Assembly (NCBI GenBank): GCA_016785225.1
Contig: JAFBJZ010000872.1
Coordinates: forward strand, 2,965,001-3,029,000
Direction of reading: 5' to 3'
Length of the DNA stretch: 64,000 nt
Source of the DNA: Psettodes erumei
Taxonomy: Eukaryota; Chordata; Actinopteri; Pleuronectiformes; Psettodidae
Of this stretch, positions 41,086 through 54,590 are shown in pieces (position 1 is the stretch's first letter; each line of letters begins with the position of its first letter). Under the pieces are notes generated by a model. It did no database searches. It worked only from the letters and a program-made list of their open reading frames with translations, and was not told where the DNA came from. The translations under genes were made by a program, and so were the position numbers.

Positions 41086-44000
41086 CATTTTATGCCACGG
41101 AGGGAAACACCGTTCTCTGATGTTTTGGAGCATTTTTAGCACATTTTATTTTTTGACATTTTTCTGGGTTTTGTCGACATCGTAGAATATGGCGTTGTTT
41201 GTGTTTTTGAGACATGCTAAGTTATGACCTTTTTTCCTTTTAAACCCCATTTTAAACATCTTTTATGCTGTGGAGAGTTCATGAAACACCATTCCCTGAT
41301 GTTTTGGAGCATTTTTAGCACATTTTATTTTTTGACATTTTTGGGGGTTTTTTTCGACATTGTAGAATATGCTGTTTTTTTGTGTTTTTGAGACATGCTA
41401 AGTTATGACCTTTTTTCCTTTTAAAACCCATTTTACACATCTTTTATGCTATGAAGGGTTCATGAAACACTCTTCCCTGAAGTTTTGGAGCATTTTCAGC
41501 ACATTTCATTTTTTGACATTTTTCGGGTTTTTTTCGACATCATATCGTGTGGAATTTTTTCGTGTTTTTGAGACATACTAAGATATGACCTTTTTTCCTT
41601 TTAAAACCCATTTTAAACATCTTTTATGCTATGGAGGATTCATGAAATACCGGTCCCTGATGTTTTGGAGCATTTTTAGCACATTTTATTTTTTGACATT
41701 TTTCGTCTTTTTTTGACAATTGTATCATGTGGCTTTTTTTGTGTTTTTGAGACATGCTAAGTTATGACCTTTTTTCCTTTTAAAACCCATTTTAAACATC
41801 TTTTATGCTATGTAGGGTTCATGAAACACTATTCCCTGAAGTTTTGGAGCATTTTTAGCACATTTTATTATTTGACAATTTTCAGGGTTTTTTTGACAAT
41901 TGTATCGTGTGGCATTTTTTGTGTTTTTGAGACATGCTAAGATATGACCTTTTTTCCTTTTAAAACCCATTTTAAACATCTTTTATGCTATGGAGGGTTC
42001 ATGAAACACCGTTCCCTGATGTTTTGGAGCATTTTTAGCACATTTTATTTTTTGACATTTTTCGACATTGTAGAATATGCTGTTTTTTTGTGTTTTTGAG
42101 ACATGCTAAGTTATGACATTTTTTCCTTTTAAAACCCATTTTAAACATCTTTTATTCTATGGAGGGTTCATGAAACACTCTTCCCTGATGTTTTGGAGCA
42201 TTTTTAGCACATTTTATTTTTTGACATTTTTCGGGGTTTTTTCAACATTGTATCGTGTGGCAGTTTTTTGTGTTTTTGAGACATGCTAAGTTATGACCTT
42301 TTTTCCTTTTAAAACACATTTTTAACATCTTTTATGCTATGGAGGGTTCATGAAACACCATTCCCTGACGTTTTGGAGCATTTTTAGCACATTTCATTTT
42401 TTGACATTTTTTGGGTTTTCTTCGACATCGTATCGTGTGGCATTTTTTTGTGTTTTTGAGACATGCTAAGTTATGACCTTTTTTCCTTTTAAAACCCATT
42501 TTAAACATCTTTTATTCTATGGAAGGTTCATGAAACACTCTTCCCTGATGTTTCGGAGCATTTTCAGCACATTTAATTTTTTGACATTTTTCGGGTTTTT
42601 TTTGACATTGTATGTCGTGTGGTTTTTTTTGTGTTTTTGAGACATGCTAAGTTATGACCTTTTTTCCTTTTAAAACCCATTTTAAACATCTTTTATGCTA
42701 TGGAGGGTTCATGAAACACTCTTCCCTGATGTTTTGGAGCATTTTTAGCACATTTTATTTTTTGACATTTTTCGTCTTTTTTTGACAATTGTATCGTGTG
42801 GCTTTTTTGTGTTTTTGAGACATGCTAAGATATGACCTTTTTCCTTTTAAAACCCATTTTAAACATCTTTTCTGCTATGGAGGGTTCATGAAACACCATT
42901 CCCTGAAGTTTTGGAGCATTTTTAGCACATTTCATTTTTTGACATTTTTCGGGTTTTTTTGACAATTGTATCGTGTGGCTTTTTTTGTGTTTTTGAGACA
43001 TGCTAAGTTATGACCTTTTTTCCTTTTAAAACCCATTTTAAACATCTTTTATGCTATGGAGGGTTCATGAAACACCGTTCCCTGATGTTTTGGAGCATTT
43101 TAGCACATTTCATTTTTTGACATTTTTCGGGTTTTTTTCGACATATTGTGTAGAATATGTTTTTTTTTTTTTGTGTTTTTTGAGACATGCTAAGTTATGA
43201 CCTTTTTTCCTTTTAAAACCCATTTTAAACATCTTTTATTCTATGGAGGGTTCATGAAACACTCTTCCCTGATGTTTTGGAGCATTTTTAGGACATTTTA
43301 TATTTTGACATTTTTCGTCTTTTTTTGACAGTTGTATCGTGTGGCTTTTTTGTGTTTTTGAGACATGCTAAGATATGACCTTTTTTCCTTTTAAAACCCA
43401 TTTTAAACATCTTTTCTGCTATGGAGGGTTCATGAAACACCATTCCCTGAAGTTTTGGAGCATTTTTAGCACATTTCATTTTTTGACATTTTTGGGGTTT
43501 TTTTCGACATCGTATCGTGTGGCATTTTTTTGTGTTTTTGAGACATGCTAAGTTATGACCTTTTTTCCTTTTAAAACCCATTTTAAACATCTTTTATTCT
43601 ATGGAAGGTTCATGAAACACTCTTCCCTGATGTTTTGGAGCATTTTTAGCACATTTTATTTTTTGACATTTTTCTTGGTTTTTTTTGATAATTGTATCAT
43701 GTGGCTTTTTTTGTGTTTTTGAGACATGCTAAGTTATGACCTTTTTTCCTTTTAAAACCCATTTTAAACATCTTTTATTCTATGGAGGGTTCATGAAACA
43801 CTCTTCCCTGATGTTTTGGAGCATTTTTAGCACATTTTATTTTTTGACATTTTTCGTGTTTTTTTTTGACATTGTATCGTGTGGCTTTTTTTTTGTTTTT
43901 GAGACATGGTAAGTTATGACCTTTTTTCCTTTTAAAACCCATTTTAAACATCTTTTATTCTATGGAGGGTACATGAAACACTCTTCCCTGATGTTTTGGA

Positions 44001-45900
44001 GCATTTTTAATAACATTTCATTTTTTGACATTTTTTGCATTTTTTTTTTTTCGACATTGTATCGTGCTTTTTTTTTGTGTTTTTGAGACATGCTAAGTTA
44101 TGACCTTTTTTGCTTTTAAAACCCATTTTAAACATCTTTTCTGCTATGGAGGGTTCATGAAACACCATTCCCTGAAGCTTTGGAGCATTTTTAGCACATT
44201 TCATTATTTGACATTTTTTGGGTTTTCTTCGACATCGTATCGTGTGGCATTTTTTTGTGTTTTTGAGACATGCTAAGTTATGACCTTTTTTCCTTTTAAA
44301 ACCCATTTTAAACATCTTTTATTCTATGGAAGGTTCATGAAACACTCTTCCCTGATGTTTTGGAGCATTTTTAGCACATTTTATTTTTTGACATTTTTCG
44401 TGTTTTTTTTTGACAATTGTATCGGGTGGCTTTTTTTGTGTTTTTGAGACATGGTAAGTTATGACCTTTTTTCCTTTTAAAACACATTTTAAACATCTTT
44501 TATGCTATGGAGGGTTCATGAAACACTCTTCCCTGATGTTTTGGAGCATTTTTAATAACATTTCATTTTTTGACATTTTTTGGGTTTTTTTCGACATCGT
44601 ATCGTGAGAATTTTTTTGTGTTTTTGAGACATGCTAAGTTATGACCTTTTTTCCTTTTAAAACCCATTTTAAACATCTTTTCTGCTATGGAGGGTTCATG
44701 AAACACCATTCCCTGAAGTTTTGGAGCATTTTTAGCACATTTCATTTTTTGACATTTTTGGGTTTTTTTCGACATCGTATCGTGTGGCATTTTTTTGTGT
44801 TTTTGAGACATGCTAAGTTATGACCTTTTTTCCTTTTAAAACCCATTTTAAACATCTTTTATTCTATGGAAGGTTCATGAAACACTCTTCCCTGATGTTT
44901 TGGACCATTTTTAGCACATTTTATTTTTTGACATTTTTCGTTTTTTTTTGACAATTGTATCGGGTGGCTTTTTTTGTGTTTTTGAGACATGGTAAGTTAT
45001 GACCTTTTTTTCCTTTTAAAACACATTTTTAACATCTTTTATGCTATGGAGGGTTCATGAAACACCGTTCCCTGACGTTTTGGAGCATTTGTAGCACATT
45101 TCATTTTTTGACATTTTTCGGGTTTTTTTCGACATCATATCGTGTGGCTTTTTTTGTGTTTTTGAGACATGCTAAGTTATGACCTTTTTTCCTTTTAAAA
45201 CCCATTTTAAACATCTTTTCTGCCATGGAGGGTTCATGAAACACCGTTCCCTGAAGTTTTGGAGCATTTTTAGCACATTTAATTTTTTGACATTTTTTGG
45301 GGTTTTTTCGACATCGTATCGTGAGCATTTTGTTGTGTTTTTGAGACATGCTAAGTTATGACCTTTTTTCCTTTTAAAACCCATTTTAAACATCTTTTAT
45401 TCTATGGAGGGTTCATGAAACACTCTTCCCTGATGTTTTGGAGCATTTTTAGGACATTTTATATTTTGACATTTTTCGTCTTTTTTTGACAGTTGTATCG
45501 TGTGGCTTTTTTGTGTTTTTGAGACATGCTAAGATATGACCTTTTTCCTTTTAAAACCCATTTTAAACATCTTTTATGCTATGGAGGGTTCATGAAACAC
45601 TCTTCCCTGATGTTTTGGAGCATTTTTAGCACATTTTATTTTTTGACATTTTTGGGGGGTTTTTTTCGACATTGTATCGTGTGGCTTTTTTTGTTTTTTG
45701 AGACATGCTAAGTTATGACCTTTTTTTTCCTTTTAAAACCCATTTTAAACATCTTTTATGCTATGGAGGTTCATGAAACACCTCTTCCCTGATGTTTTTG
45801 GAGCATTTTTAGCACTTTTCATTTTTTGACATTTTTTGGGTTTTTTTTGACATTGTATAGTGTGGCATTTTTTTTTTTTTGTGATTTTGAGACATGCTAA
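41086..45900. repeat. tandem satellite block, monomer family A (about 180 bp)
   Basis: About 27 head-to-tail copies. Each monomer carries, in order: gagacatgctaagttatgac; a T6 tract; ccttttaaaacccatttt; aaacatcttttatgctatgg; agggttcatgaaacac; ttccctgatgttttggagca; tttttagcacatttt; a tttgacatttttcggg-type stretch; and an acattgtatcgtgtggc-type stretch. Successive ttatgacc words fall about 178-182 bases apart. The plus strand is strongly T-rich. Variant monomers (tctgctatgg for tatgctatgg) recur every three or four copies. Confidence 0.95.
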
Positions 45901-48900
45901 GTTATGACCTTTTTCCTTTAGCATTTTAAACATCTTTGCTGCTATGGAGGTTATGAAACACCTTTCCCTGATGTTTTGGAGCATTTTTAGCACTTTTCAT
46001 TTTTTGACATTTTTGGTTTTTTTTCGACATAGTAGTATATGGTGTTTTTTTTTGTGATTCTGAGACATGCTAAGTTATGACCTTTTTTCCTTTTAATAGC
46101 ATTTTAAACACCTTTTATGCTATGGAGGTTTATGAAACACCTTTCCCTGATGTTTTGGAGCATTTTTAGCACTTTTCATTTTTGACATTTTTGGCATTTT
46201 TCGACATAGGTTAGTAAGGCGTTTTTTTTGTGTGATTTTGAGACATGCTAAGTTATGACCTTTTTTACATTTTTTTTAGCATTTTAAACACCTTTTATGC
46301 TATGGAGTGGTTATGAAACACCTTTCTAAGATGTTTTGGGGTGTTTTTAGCACTTTTCATTTTTTGACATTTTTTGGCATTTTTTCGACATAGTTTAGTA
46401 AGGTAGTTTTTTTTTTTTGGTGATTCTGAGACATGCTAAGTTATGACCTTATTATAGCATTTTAAACACCTTTTATGCTATGGAGTGGTTATAAAACACC
46501 TTTCTATGATGTTTTGGGGTTTTTTAGCACTTTTCATTTTTTGACATTTTTTGGCATTTTTTCGACATAGGTTAGTAAGGCTTTTTTTTTTGGTGATTCT
46601 GAGACATGCTAAGCCATGACCATTTTTACCTTTTTTTGACATTTTGAACACCTTTTATGCTATGCAGCCTGTATGAAACACCTTTCTAAGATGTTTTGGG
46701 GCATTTTTAGCACTTTTCATTTTTTGACATTTTTTGGCATTTTTCGACATAGTATAGTAAGGCGTTTTTTTTTTGGTGATTTTGAGACATGCTAAGTTAT
46801 GACCTTATATAGCATTTTAAACACCTTTTATGCTATGGAGTGGTTATAAAACACCTTTCTAAGATGTTTTTGGGGTGTTTTAGCACTTTTCATTTTTTGA
46901 CATTTTTGGCATTTTTCGACATAGTTTAGTAAGTTTTTTTTTTTGGTGATTCTGGGACATGCTAAGTTATGACCTTATTTTGCATTTTAAACACTTTTTA
47001 TGCTATGGAGTGGTTATAAAACACCTTTCTATGATGTTTTGGGGTGTTTTTAGCACTTTTCATTTTTTGGCATTTTTCGACATAGTTTAGTAAGGCGTTT
47101 TTTTTTTTGGTGATTCTGAGACATGCTAAGTTATGACCAATTTTTACCTTTTTGACATTTTGAACACCTTATATGCTATGCAGCCTGTATAAAAACACCT
47201 TTCTAAGATGTTTTGGGTGTTTTTAGCACTTTTCATTTTTTGACATTTTTGGCATTTTTCGACATAGTTTAGTAAGGTTTTTTTTTTGGTGATTCTGAGA
47301 TGCTAAGTTATGCTGAAGTTATGACCTTATATAGCATTTTAAACACCTTTTATGCTATGGAGTGGTTATAAAACACCTTTCTAAGATGTTTTGGGGCATT
47401 TTTAGCACTTTTCATTTTTGACATTTTTTGGCATTTTTCGACATAGTTTAGTAAGGTTTTTTTTTTTGGTGATTCTGAGACATGCTAAGTTATGACCTTA
47501 TTTTGCATTTTAAACACTTTTTATGCTATGGAGTGGTTATAAAACACCTTTCTAAGATGTTTTGGGGTGTTTTTAGCACTTTTCATTTTTTGACATTTTT
47601 TGGCATTTTTTGACATAGTATAGTAAGGGTTTTTTTTTTGGTGATTCTGAGACATGCTAAGTTATGACCTTATATAGCATTTTAAACACCTTTTATGCTA
47701 TGGAGTGGTTATAAAACACCTTTCTAAGATGTTTTGGGGTGTTTTTAGCACTTTTCATTTTTTGACATTTTTTGGCATTTTTCGACATAGGTTAGTAAGG
47801 CGTTTTTTTTGGTGATTCTGAAACATGCTTGGCCATGACCAATTTTTACCTTTTTGACATTTTGAACACCTTATATGCTATGCAGCCTGTATGAAACAGT
47901 GTTCTAAGATGTTTTGGGGCCTTTTTAGCACTTTTCATTTTTTGACATTTTTTGGCATTTTTCGACATAGGTTAGTAAGTTTTTTTTTTGGTGATTCTGA
48001 GACATGCTAAGTTATGACCTTATATAGCATTTTAAACACCTTTTATGCTATGGAGTGGTTACAAAACACCTTTCTAAGATGTTTTGGGGTGTTTTTAGCA
48101 CTTTTCATTTTTTGACATTTTTTGGCATTTTTCGACATAGTTTAGTAAGGGTTTTTTTTGGTGATTCTGAGACATGCTAAGTTATGACCTTATATAGCAT
48201 TTTAAACACCTTTTATGCTATGGAGTGGTTATAAAACACCTTTCTATGATGTTTTGGGGCCTTTTTAGCACTTTTCATTTTTTGACATTTTTTGGCATTT
48301 TTCGACATAGGTTAGTAAGGCGTTTTTTTTGGTGATTCTGAAACATGCTTGGCCATGACCAATTTTTACCTTTTTGACATTTTGAACACCTTATATGCTA
48401 TGCAGCCTGTATGAAACACCTTTCTAAGATGTTTTGGGGTGTTTTTAGCACTTTTCATTTTTTGACATTTTTTGGCATTTTTCGACATAGTTTAGTAAGG
48501 TTTTTTTTTTGGTGATTCTGAGACATGCTAAGTTATGACCTTATATAGCATTTTAAACACCTTTTATGCTATGGAGTGGTTATAAAACACCTTTCTATGA
48601 TGTTTTGGGGTGTTTTTAGCACTTTTCATTTTTTGACATTTTTTGGCATTTTTCGACATAGGTTAGTAAGGCGTTTTTTTTGGTGATTCTGAGACATGCT
48701 AAGTTATGACCAATTTTTACTTTTTTTGACATTTTAAACACCTTTTATGCTATGGAGTGGTTACAAAACACCTTTCTAAGATGTTTTGGGGTGTTTTTAG
48801 CACTTTTCATTTTTTGACATTTTTTGGCATTTTTCGACATAGGTTAGTAAGGCGTTTTTTTTGGTGATTCTGAGACATGCTAAGTTATGACCTTATATAG

Positions 48901-51900
48901 CATTTTAAACACCTTTTATGCTATGGAGTGGTTACAAAACACCTTTCTAAGATGTTTTGGGTGTTTTTATCACTTTTCATTTTTTGACATTTTTTGGCAT
49001 TTTTCGACATAGTATAGTAAGGCGTTTTTTTTTTTTGGTGATTCTGAGACATGCTAAGTTATGACCTTATATAGCATTTTAAACACCTTTTATGCTATGG
49101 AGTGGTTACAAAACACCTTTCTAAGATGTTTTGGGGTGTTTTTAGCACTTTTCATTTTTTGACATTTTTTGGCATTTTTCGACATAGTTTAGTAAGGCGT
49201 TTTTTTTTTTTGGTGATTTTGAGACATGCTAAGTTATGACAATTTTTACCTTTTATAGCATTTTAAACACCTTTTATGCTATGGAGTGGTTATAAAACAC
49301 CTTTCTATGATGTTTTGGGGTGTTTTTAGCACTTTTCATTTTTTGACATTTTTTGGCATTTTTCGACATAGGTTAGTAAGGCGTTTTTTTTGGTGATTCT
49401 GAGACATGCTTGGCCATGACCAATTTTTACCTTTTTGACATTTTGAACACCTTATATGCTATGCAGCCTGTATGAAACACCTTTCTAAGATGTTTTGGGG
49501 TGTTTTTAGCACTTTTCATTTTTTGACATTTTTTGGCATTTTTCGACATAGTTTAGTAAGGTTTTTTTTTGGTGATTCTGAGACATGCTAAGTTATGACC
49601 TTATATAGCATTTTAAACACCTTTTATGCTATGGAGTGGTTATAAAACACCTTTCTATGATGTTTTGGGGCATTTTTAGCACTTTTCATTTTTGACATTT
49701 TTTGGCATTTTTCGACATAGGTTAGTAAGGCGTTTTTTTTGGTGATTCTGAAACATGCTTGGCCATGACCAATTTTGACCTTTTTGACATTTTAAACACC
49801 TTTTATGCTATGGAGTGGTTATAAAACACCTTTCTAAGATGTTTTGGGGTGTTTTTAGCACTTTTCATTTTTTGACATTTTTTGGCATTTTTCGACATAG
49901 TTTAGTAAGGCGTTTTTTTTTTGGTGATTCTGAGACATGCTAAGTTATGACCTTATATAGCATTTTAAACACCTTTTATGCTATGGAGTGGTTACAAAAC
50001 ACCTTTCTAAGATGTTTTGGGGTGTTTTTAGCACTTTTCATTTTTTGACATTTTTTGGCATTTTTCGACATAGTTTAGTAAGGTCTTTTTTTTGGTGATT
50101 CTGAGACATGCTAAGTTATGACCAATTTTTATTTTGCATTTTAAACACCTTTTATGCTATGCAGCCTGTATGAAACACCTTTCTAAGATGTTTTGGGGTG
50201 TTTTTAGCACTTTTCATTTTTTGACATTTTTTGGCATTTTTCGACATAGTTTAGTAAGGCGTTTTTTTTTTTTGGTGATTCTGAGACATGCTAAGTTATG
50301 ACCTTATTTTGCATTTTAAACACTTTTTATGCTATGGAGTGGTTATAAAACACCTTTCTATGATGTTTTGGGGCCTTTTTAGCACTTTTCATTTTTTGAC
50401 ATTTTTTGGCATTTTTCGACATAGGTTAGTAAGGCGTTTTTTTTTGGTGATTCTGAGACATGCTAAGTTATGACCAATTTTTATTTTTGACATTTTAAAC
50501 ACCTTTTATGCTATGGAGTGGTTAAAAACACCTTTCTAAGATGTTTGGGGTGTTTTTAGCACTTTTCATTTTTTTTTTTTTGGCATTTTTCGACATAGTT
50601 AGTTAGTAAGTTTTTTTTTTTGGTGATTCTGAGACATGCTTGGTTATGAAGTTATGACCTTTTTAGCATTTTAAACACCTTTTATGCTATGGAGTGGTTA
50701 TAAAACACCTTTCTAAGATGTTTTGGGGTGCTTTTTAGCACTTTTCATTTTTTGACATTTTTTGGCATTTTTCGACATAGTTTAGTAAGGCGTTTTTTTT
50801 TTTGGTGATTCTGAGACATGCTAAGTTATGACCAATTTTTACCTTTTTTTGACATTTTAAACACCTTTTATGCTATGCAGCCTGTACAAAACACCTTTCT
50901 AAGATGTTTTGGGGCCTTTTTTTAGCACTTTTTCATTTTTTGACATTTTTTGGCATTTTTCGACATAGGTTAGTAAGGGTTTTTTTTTTGGTGATTCTGA
51001 GACATGCTAAGTTATGACCTTATATAGCATTTTAAACACCTTTTATGCTATGGAGTGGTTACAAAACACCTTTCTAAGATGTTTTGGGTGATTTTTAGCA
51101 CTTTTCATTTTTTGACATTTTTTGGCATTTTTCGACATAGGTTAGTAAAGTCTTTCATTTTTTTTTTTTTTGGTGATTCTGAGACATGCTAAGTTATGAC
51201 CAATTTTATATAGCATTTTAAACACCTTTTATGCTATGGAGTGGTTATGAAACACCTTTCTAAGATGTTTTGGGGGTTTTTTAGCACTTTTCATTTTTTT
51301 TTTGACATTTTTTGGCATTTTTTCGACATAGTTAGTAGTAGTGTTTTTTTTGGTGATTCTGAGACATGCTAAGTTATGACCAATTTGACCTTATTTAGCA
51401 TTTTAAACACCTTTTTATGCTATGGAGCCTGTTATGAAACACCTTTCTAAGATGTTTTGGGGTGTTTTTAGCACTTTTCATTTTTTGACATTTTTGGCAT
51501 TTTTTTCGACATAGGTTAGTAAGGTCTTTTTTTTGGTGATTCTGAGACATGCTAAGTTATGACCAATTTTGACCTTTTTAGCAATTTAAAACACCTTTTA
51601 TGCTATGGAGCCTGTATGAAACACCTTTCTATGATGTTTTGGGGTGTTTTTAGCACTTTTCATTTTTTGACATTTTTTGGCATTTTTCGACATAGGTTAG
51701 TAAGGCGTTTTTTTTTTTGGTGATTTTGAGACATGCTAAGTTATGACCTTATATAGCATTTTAAACACCTTTTATGCTATGGAGTGGTTACAAAACACCT
51801 TTCTAAGATGTTTTGGGGTGTTTTTAGCACTTTTCATTTTTTGACATTTTTTGGCATTTTTCGACATAGTTTAGTAAGGCGTTTTTTTTTTGGTGATTTT

Positions 51901-52540
51901 GAGACATGCTAAGTTATGACCTTTTTGACCTTTTTATAGCATTTTAAACACCTTTTATGCTATGGAGTGGTTACAAAACACCTTTCTAAGATGTTTTGGG
52001 GCATTTTTAGCACTTTTCATTTTTTGACATTTTTTGGCATTTTTCGACATAGTATAGTAAGGGGTTTTTTTTTGTGATTTTGAGACATGCTAAGTTATGA
52101 CCTTTTTTAGCTTTTTTTGACATTTTAAACACCTTTTATGCTATGGAGTGGTGTATGAAACACCTTTCCTGATGTTTTGGGGTGTTTTTAGCACTTTTCA
52201 TTTTTTGACATTTTTTGGTTTTTTTTTCGACATAGTTTAGTAAGGTGGCATTTTTTTTTGTGATTTTGAGACATGCTAAGTTATGACCTTTTTTATATAG
52301 CATTTTAAACACCTTTTTTATGCTATGGAGTGGTTATAAAAACACCTTTCCTGATGTTTTGGAGCATTTTTAGCACTTTTCATTTTTGACATTTTTGGCA
52401 TTTTTCGACATAGGTTAGTAATGTTTTTTTTTTTTGTGATTCTGAGACATGCTAAGTTATGACCTTTTTTTTTGACCTTTTTTTTTGCATTTTAAACACC
52501 TTTTATGCTATGGAGGGTTCATGAAACACCTTTCCTGATG
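45901..52540. repeat. tandem satellite block, monomer family B (about 160-180 bp)
   Basis: About 38-40 copies sharing the gagacatgctaagttatgac core and tgatgttttgg-like words with family A. They differ throughout: cttatatagcattttaaaca, ggagtggttataaaacacc, ttctaagatgttttggggtg, tagcacttttcat, ggcatttttcgacatag and gtttagtaaggcg. A sub-variant carries ccaatttttacc and a gcagcctgtatg word in place of ggagtggttat, and recurs at three- or four-monomer spacing. Copies near both ends (45.9-46.3 kb and 52.0-52.5 kb) mix A and B features. Confidence 0.93.
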
Positions 52541-54590
52541 TTTTGGGCATTTTTTAGCACTTTTCATTTTTTGACATTTTTTGGTTTTTTTTCGACATAG
52601 TATAGTAAGTGTTTTTTTTTTTGTGTTTTTGAGACATGCTAGTTATGACCAATTTGACCTTTTAAAAGCATTTTAAACACCTTTTATGCTATGGAGTGGT
52701 TCATGAAACACCTTTCCCTGATGTTTTGGAGCATTTTTAGCACTTTTAAAACCCATTTTCATTTTTTGACATTTTTTGACATTTTTGGCATTTTTCGACA
52801 TAGTTTAGTATAATTGCGGTGGCTTTTTTTTGTGTTTTTGAGACATGCTAAGTTATGACCTTTTTTTATTTAAAACCCATTTTAAACATCTTTTATGCTA
52901 TGGAGGGTTCATGAAACACTCTTCCCTGATGTTTTGGAGCATTTTTAGCACATTTTCATTTTTTGACATTTTTGCATTTTTTTTTTTTTGACAGTTGTAT
53001 CGTGTTTTTTTTTGTGTTTTTGAGACATGCTAAGTTATGACCTTTTTTTCCTTTTAAAACCCATTTTAAACATCTTTTATGCTATGGAGGGTTATGAAAC
53101 ACCATTCCCTGATGTTTTGGAGCATTTTTAGCACTTTTTCATTTTTTGACATTTTTTTGGGTTTTTTTTCGACATAGTATCGTGTGGTTTTTTTTTTTTG
53201 TGTTTTTGAGACATGCTAAGTTATGACCTTTTTTCCTTTTTAAAACCCATTTTAAACATCTTTTATGCTATGGAGGGTTCATGAAAAACACCATTCCCTG
53301 ATGTTTTGGAGCATTTTTTAGCACATTTTATTTTTTGACATTTTTCGTGGGGTTTTTTTGACAATTGTATCGGGTGGCTTTTTTTGTGTTTTTGAGACAT
53401 GGTAAGTTATGACCTTTTTTTCTTTTAAAACACATTTTAAACATCTTTTATTCTATGGAGGGTTCATGAAACACATCTTCCCTGATGTTTTGGAGCATTT
53501 TTAGCACATTTTATTTTTTGACATTTTTCGGGTTTTTTTCAACATTGTATCGTGTGGCTTTTTTTGTGTTTTTGAGACATGCTAAGTTATGACCTTTTTT
53601 CCTTTTAAAACCCATTTTAAACATCTTTTATGCTATGGAGGGTTCATGACACACTCTTCCCTGATGTTTTGGAGCATTTTTAGCACATTTTCATTTTTTG
53701 ACATTTTTGGGGTTTTTTTGACAAGTGTATCGTGAGTTTTTTTTTGTGTGTTTTTGAGACATGCTAAGTTATGACCTTTTTTCCTTTTAAAACACATTTT
53801 AAACATCTTTTATGCTATGGAGGGTTCATGAAACACCATTCCCTGAAGTTCTGGAGCATTTTTAGCACATTTCATTTTTTGACATTTTTTGTGTTTTTTT
53901 CGACATCGTATCGTGAGCATTTTTTTGTGTTTTTGAGACATGCTAAGTTATGACCTTTTTTCCTTTTAAAACCCATTTTAAACATCTTTTATGCTATGGA
54001 GGGTTCATGAAACACTGTTCCCTGATGTTTTGGAGCATTTTTAGCACATTTTATTTTTTGACATTTTTCGGGGTTTTTTTCGACATTGTAGAATATGCTG
54101 TTTTTTGTGTTTCTGAGACATGGTAAATTATGACCTTTTTTCCTTTTAAAACCCATTTTTAACATCTTTTATGCTATGGAGGGTTGATGAAAAACCCTTC
54201 CCTGAAGTTTTGGAGCATTTTTAGCACATTTAATTTTTTGACATTTTTCGTGTTTTTTTCGACATCATATCGTGTGGAATTTTTTCGTGTTTTTGAGACA
54301 TGCTAAGTTATGACGTTTTTTCCTTTTAAAACCAATTTCAAACACTTTTTATGCTATGGAGGATTCATGAAACACCATTCCCTGATGTTTTGGAACATTT
54401 TTAGCACATTTCATTTTTTAAAATATTTTTCTGGGTTTTTTTGACATCGTATCGTGTGGCATTTTTATGTGTTTTTGAGACATGCTAAGTTATGACCTTT
54501 TTTCTTTTAAAACCCATTTTAAACATCTTTTATGCTATGGAGAGTTCATGAAACACTGTTTTGTGTCTTTTTATTTTTGACGTTTTTCGA
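52541..54590. repeat. tandem satellite block, family A again
   Basis: About eleven copies return to the A pattern (ccttttaaaacccatttt, agggttcatgaaacac, ttccctgatgttttgg, cgtatcgtgtggc). The first copy is chimeric, with a misplaced ttttaaaacccatttt inside the tagcactttt position at about 52741-52760 and a unique tataattgcggtgg near 52810. Confidence 0.92.

Noticed and set aside
43288..43590. Lysine-rich repeat protein frame on the minus strand of the satellite (and similar frames at 44007-44315, 44563-44811, 45101-45349)
   Set aside because: They follow from monomer lengths divisible by three and A-rich minus-strand sequence. They break at every length change and lack promoter or splice context.
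41086..54590. Regularly spaced repeats that might be taken for a CRISPR array
   Set aside because: The copies are contiguous whole monomers without unique spacers, no cas-like gene is present, and the surrounding DNA is vertebrate.
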